From Chara braunii (Eukaryota; Streptophyta; Charophyceae; Charales; Characeae): 44,449 nucleotides of DNA. The stretch spans positions 74,696 through 119,144 of the forward strand of contig BFEA01000139.1 of assembly GCA_003427395.1 (NCBI GenBank), read 5' to 3'. The position numbers and the translations under genes were made by a program. Shown in pieces: positions 40,975 to 44,449 of the stretch (its first letter is position 1; each line of letters begins with the position of its first letter). The notes under the pieces are model-generated. The model saw only the letters and a list, made by a program, of their open reading frames with translations, did not search any database and was not told the DNA's origin.

Positions 40975-41055
40975 AGGGCCCTTGGCCGATATATGGACCA
41001 GGTACTGGTGGTTTAAACCACCAGTACACGCCTCACATCGGCCGCGGGGCCATGT
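40975..41055. repeat. Inverted repeat with perfect 26-bp palindrome core
   Basis: GTACTGGTGGTTT and its exact complement meet at 41002-41027. Outside it, GGCCCTTGGCCGAT on the left pairs roughly with ATCGGCCGCGGGGCC on the right, giving arms of about 40 bases. A related half-site, ACTGGCGGCTTAAGCC, is at about 41178. Confidence 0.85.
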
Positions 41056-41440
41056 CAGAGGCTGAAAAACGATGCCGGCCGCCAATTTCCGGCCGCAGAT
41101 TTCTTTTCTTGACGACGGGCAGGCGCCGACTTTTCCGGATAGGCGAAGAGTTTCTTTTCAGCAAGGCTGGGGCCATGAACTGGCGGCTTAAGCCTCTTGA
41201 AGTACCATGAAATTGAGGTTCTCAACCCCAATATGCATCGGAATCGAGCCATGAATGCAAGCTATTATGATTCTGACCGAGTCCCGACCGGCCGCAACAG
41301 GATCTGAGCAGTCACTTCCACCTGGCCTGATGCTCGCACATCGCCACTGGTTACAGGGCAGCACAACTTGCCCCAGCGAGCTACCAGCGTTGACTGGCCT
41401 TGGCCATCCTCCTCAGGCCACTGAAAGTGAAGGCAACGGA

Positions 41441-41511
41441 ATGGGATTAGAACCCGGCACCTACTCGTTGCCGTCCAGGCATGAAACCTACTGAGCTAGC
41501 CGACGGGACAG
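41441..41511 (-). mobile_element. tRNA-like SINE head (third family)
   Basis: On the - strand TCGGCTAGCTCAGTAGGTTT (A box) and GCCGGGTTCTAATCCC (B box) are spaced as in a tRNA, but no tRNA fold with a sensible anticodon arm is evident. The body probably runs leftwards to about 41170; no poly(A) tail is seen. Confidence 0.6.
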
Positions 41512-41957
41512 TCAGCGGTTTTTGTTTTTTTTTAATCCTCAATCTCCTCCTATCTGTGCCACGTGCTCAACATTTCCGTTTAGGCTTTAGTTGTATGGAC
41601 TCCACTTTTTCCATGTGTGAAAAGGTCCGTGCAATCAGCCCCAATCCTCCTACTCCCCGCTCCCTGAGGTCTTTTTTTTGTTCTGACACCCATCCCCTTC
41701 CCGGATCCCCCTTTTCTCCGTTCCTCCCCCCTATCCCTGGGCCGCCTGTCCCCTTGTCACCCCTTCCTCGCCCCCAGGACTGCGGTTCTTTTGTTCCTTA
41801 CCAGATGTCTATGCTCTGCTCAGACAATGCAGAGTTCTGGTCTGTATCATCTGCAGGAACACTGGCAGCGCACCTGCCTGTTGGCGGTGGCGTAAGCAGC
41901 TTGGCCTGTTGACCGTCGTCAGGTCAGCGCTCCATTGTGTTCAGGGTAATACCATAA

Positions 41958-42065
41958 TGTTTTGAGGGCTACATATGGCCTTTTAAACAGGAAAGAACAG
42001 TCAGGGAAATCGTGTTTGAGGGTTACATATGGCCTTTTACACAGGACAGAACAGTCGGGGAAGCG
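41958..42065 (+). repeat. Tandem duplication, 54-bp unit
   Basis: TTTGAGGGCTACATATGGCC at 41961 recurs as TTTGAGGGTTACATATGGCC at 42015, and CAGGAAAGAACAGTC recurs as CAGGACAGAACAGTC. Confidence 0.92.
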
Positions 42066-42301
42066 GGGGAACTTTCCTGAAGGTCAGCTCGACCTGATCG
42101 ACCTTCGGAATGCGCATTATATCAGAGGCCCTCTCTCGGGGACATGTCCCATCGCTTAGGAAGGCTTTAGGGTAGGTAACTTAGTGGTGTCAAGTTCGTG
42201 CCCTGCAGCATTTTTGGTGCAGCCCCTCCTCTCTCTAGATAGGTTGATGCCTCCTCTCTAGGTTGACTGTGGTTCGGTGGCAATGTGTGTGTTCCATATT
42301 T

Positions 42302-42305
<4 letters not shown>

Positions 42306-42353
<48 letters not shown>
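42306..42353. repeat. (CT)n microsatellite
   Basis: CT dinucleotide run. Confidence 0.97.
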
Positions 42354-42359
<6 letters not shown>

Positions 42360-42856
42360 CCTCCTAATCACTCAGGCTTCATCATTCAGTATATGATCTT
42401 CTCCTGTCGCTCTCTCCCAGCTAATATTCGTTTATCTTGCTCCTGCTTTCCCTTTTCTTCTACTCACCTTTTCAGCTTACACCTTTTGGCGGACTTCCTC
42501 TACCGGACCTCCTGGCGTCCTTTGGCCTTTTTCTGCATTCATTCCAAGGACAAAGCCAACGGCCCACCCACCAGTCTGCACTTTGGCAAACACATACATA
42601 ACACTGTATCTCAGACCGCCTCCTCTACTGGCACGTACTCAATTCTCCCTTCCAACACCTCCGGTGCTGATACCTTTACCGACACGTCCTCAATTCCCAC
42701 CTGTCCGTATGCCATCACTCTCCTGTGTTGATCCTTAGCCGCACAGACGTGCGTTCTGATATCTGTACCGGCTCGTTCTAACATCCGTATTGATGGTTCT
42801 ATGGACAACTATGCTCACACCTTTACTGATACTCTCTTCACCCCAAAAGAACACAG
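42354..42856. other. Intronic spacer, no recognisable gene
   Basis: A 148-codon frame (42285-42731) begins inside the CT run and is Ser/Thr/Leu-rich, with no known motif. I do not support a gene. Confidence 0.4.
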
Positions 42857-42936
42857 TCATTATTGCCGTATCTAGACTGACAGGCGGCCCCACCAGTGCT
42901 TTTTTTGAGTGGGCGTTCTATTTGGGCGAAGATGGT
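42857..42936. repeat. TIR element family T1, partial copy
   Basis: CATTATTGCCGTATCTAGACTG corresponds to the left interior of the family, and GGGCGTTCTATTTGGGCGAAG to the right end. The middle is rearranged. Confidence 0.6.
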
Positions 42937-43784
42937 ACCTACACCTATGTTGACACCAACACCTATGTTGACAAGTCCGCTGACTTGGTCCCCCCTCCCC
43001 CCAATATCTTAAGGTTCTGACACCTATGCTGACATGATCTTCACTGACACCAATATAAAAACTCCTCTTATACGGAACAATCTTCACTATTGATATCTGT
43101 CCTGACAATATCTGAAAACCCTTACCTCTCTTTGGGCTCTGTTTTTTCACGAGGGCCATCCTGTGATAGTTGTCGGAATAGCTCTGCTAGCAACGTACGA
43201 GACGTCCCAGGATGATGGCCTTCCATTTGCAGTGGGGCTACACCCATTCCACGTTTTTTGTATTTAAATTTTGAACCACCAGTACCTCCGAGCCACTTTT
43301 TCCTGGAGCTGGAAACGCCCTGCACACCCAAAAAAACGAACCGGTGCAGGCCTCCTTTGGACTGATGCCGTTGGCCATGTTGCTTTGGTAGGACGACCCC
43401 CCAAACGTGCGGCCGCATGCATGCTGCAATGGAGAAAAATGGCTGGGAAATGCACTGGTGGCTCAATACACAATGTACTTCCAACAGCTTGGATGTCCTG
43501 TTCATAAACCTGATTCATGCCCGCCGTGCATCTTGGGAAAGCTCAATGTTTTTAGAAGCTTGAAGCGATTTGTTTGATCGCATCATGATTACTTTCGTTT
43601 ATCGCTGCCCGATTGTAATACTTGTCATATCAGACTGTCTATGTCAGGTCAGACTGTTGGTCTAGGAAATAACTCTTTGCGATATGTACAGTTCGGATGT
43701 CGTATCAGACTTTCGATGACAGTAATTTTTTGTTCTAGTTTTTGAGTCCTGAGCATGCCAAGCTAGTTAAACATACCTGCGGTC

Positions 43785-43882
43785 TTCACCCAGATAGAAT
43801 GCCCGCCCGGTCATCATACCTGTATTTGGTGCAATTTCAGTCTAGACACAGCGATAATGACTGGGGGTTCCATTCGGGTGAA
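43785..43882 (+). repeat. TIR element family T1, 98-bp copy
   Basis: Ends TTCACCCAGATAGAATGCCC and GGGTTCCATTCGGGTGAA are inverted. The interior CCTGTATTTGGTGCAATTTC and AGTCTAGACACAGCGATAAT aligns with 37285-37375 in the same orientation. Confidence 0.8.
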
Positions 43883-44181
43883 GATGGTACTGGCTGGCTG
43901 CTTTCCTGTGATCTAATAGAAATCTTTTGAGAAAATTATATCCGCGATTCAGCTGTTGAGATCTTGGCTTAGACAGTTCTGTGTCTTATCTACAGCATCA
44001 CTTGACCCCTGCAGTTGAGCGTTAGGGCGTCGGTCCCCTACTCACCAAATGTGGCAAATGGGGAGCAGGATACACTTCTTTACATTGGGTTAGTGAAGCG
44101 TGACCCTTATCTCCTGCCTGTCGTGGGTTTTGTGTGAGTGATTGCTTTATTTCCCATCCTGTTTTGTTTTCTTTGTGTTTC

Positions 44182-44186
<5 letters not shown>
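43883..44186. other. Intronic spacer, nothing recognised
   Basis: No repeat, RNA gene or coding frame could be supported in this stretch. Confidence 0.4.
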
Positions 44187-44242
<56 letters not shown>

Positions 44243-44449
44243 ACAGAAGACAATTCAATGACGCTTCACATCTATTGTTGAAACAGAGCATGTCCTTCAA
44301 GGGGTAACCACCCTTCGTAATAACAAAAAAAACAAGTGAGAGATGTCTTTATTCCTGCGTCTGTGCATGGGAATGTTCCTGCAATGTCGTCCTTGTTCCT
44401 GTAATGCTGACGTGGCATACACACACACACACACACAGAGAGAGAGAGA
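44187..44449. repeat. (GA)n and terminal (AC)n/(AG)n microsatellites
   Basis: A GA run lies at 44187-44239 and a mixed AC then AG run at 44418-44449, where the window stops. Confidence 0.95.

Overview
The window looks like nuclear DNA of a streptophyte (land plant or charophyte alga). The best marker is a 1.65-kb first exon at 33790-35441. It encodes the N-terminal half of a plant-type BIG (Sec7 family) ARF guanine-nucleotide exchange factor and ends at a clean GT splice donor, after which no further exon is recognisable for at least 9 kb. Long introns, abundant (GA)n/(GT)n microsatellites, N gaps and many small repeats fit a large repeat-rich draft genome. A charophyte such as Chara is my guess; this is inference, not a database result.

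About 3.1-25.4 kb is dominated by a degenerate Helitron-like rolling-circle transposon on the + strand. Its core runs from about 12.3 to 20.1 kb: an N-terminal basic and CxxC region, a Rep domain (FFVTLTPN motif, HLH of the HUH site, a Y-x3-Y pair), a PIF1-type helicase, and in the same frame a C-terminal Ulp1/C48 cysteine protease domain. The core is broken by seven in-frame stops and several frameshifts, and the Walker A loop carries a Gly-to-Asp change. Around it lie a separate intact Ulp1-like protease ORF (10980-11795) and three small proteins that are paralogous to one another (4655-5116, 20191-20868, 21560-22030). Their predicted strand pattern suggests an OB-fold (RPA-like single-strand DNA binding) role, as known for cargo of plant Helitrons. 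A fragment of plastid-type 23S rDNA (about 9618-9912) sits among these genes.

From 22.1 to 28.5 kb are two tandem duplications (units of about 1.68 kb and 1.31-1.4 kb) with weakly supported ORFs. From 28.5 to 32.5 kb the DNA is mostly repeats and one assembly gap. At 32942-33196 there is a compact LYR-motif protein gene, followed by the BIG first exon.

From 35.4 kb to the end, most likely BIG intron 1, the DNA is packed with non-autonomous elements: a TIR element family with copies throughout the window, a foldback element of about 220 bp, tRNA-derived SINEs with poly(A) tails (one with a 12-bp target-site duplication inside another element's terminal repeat), minisatellites and palindromes. 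All calls were made by reading the sequence; no alignment or search was run.
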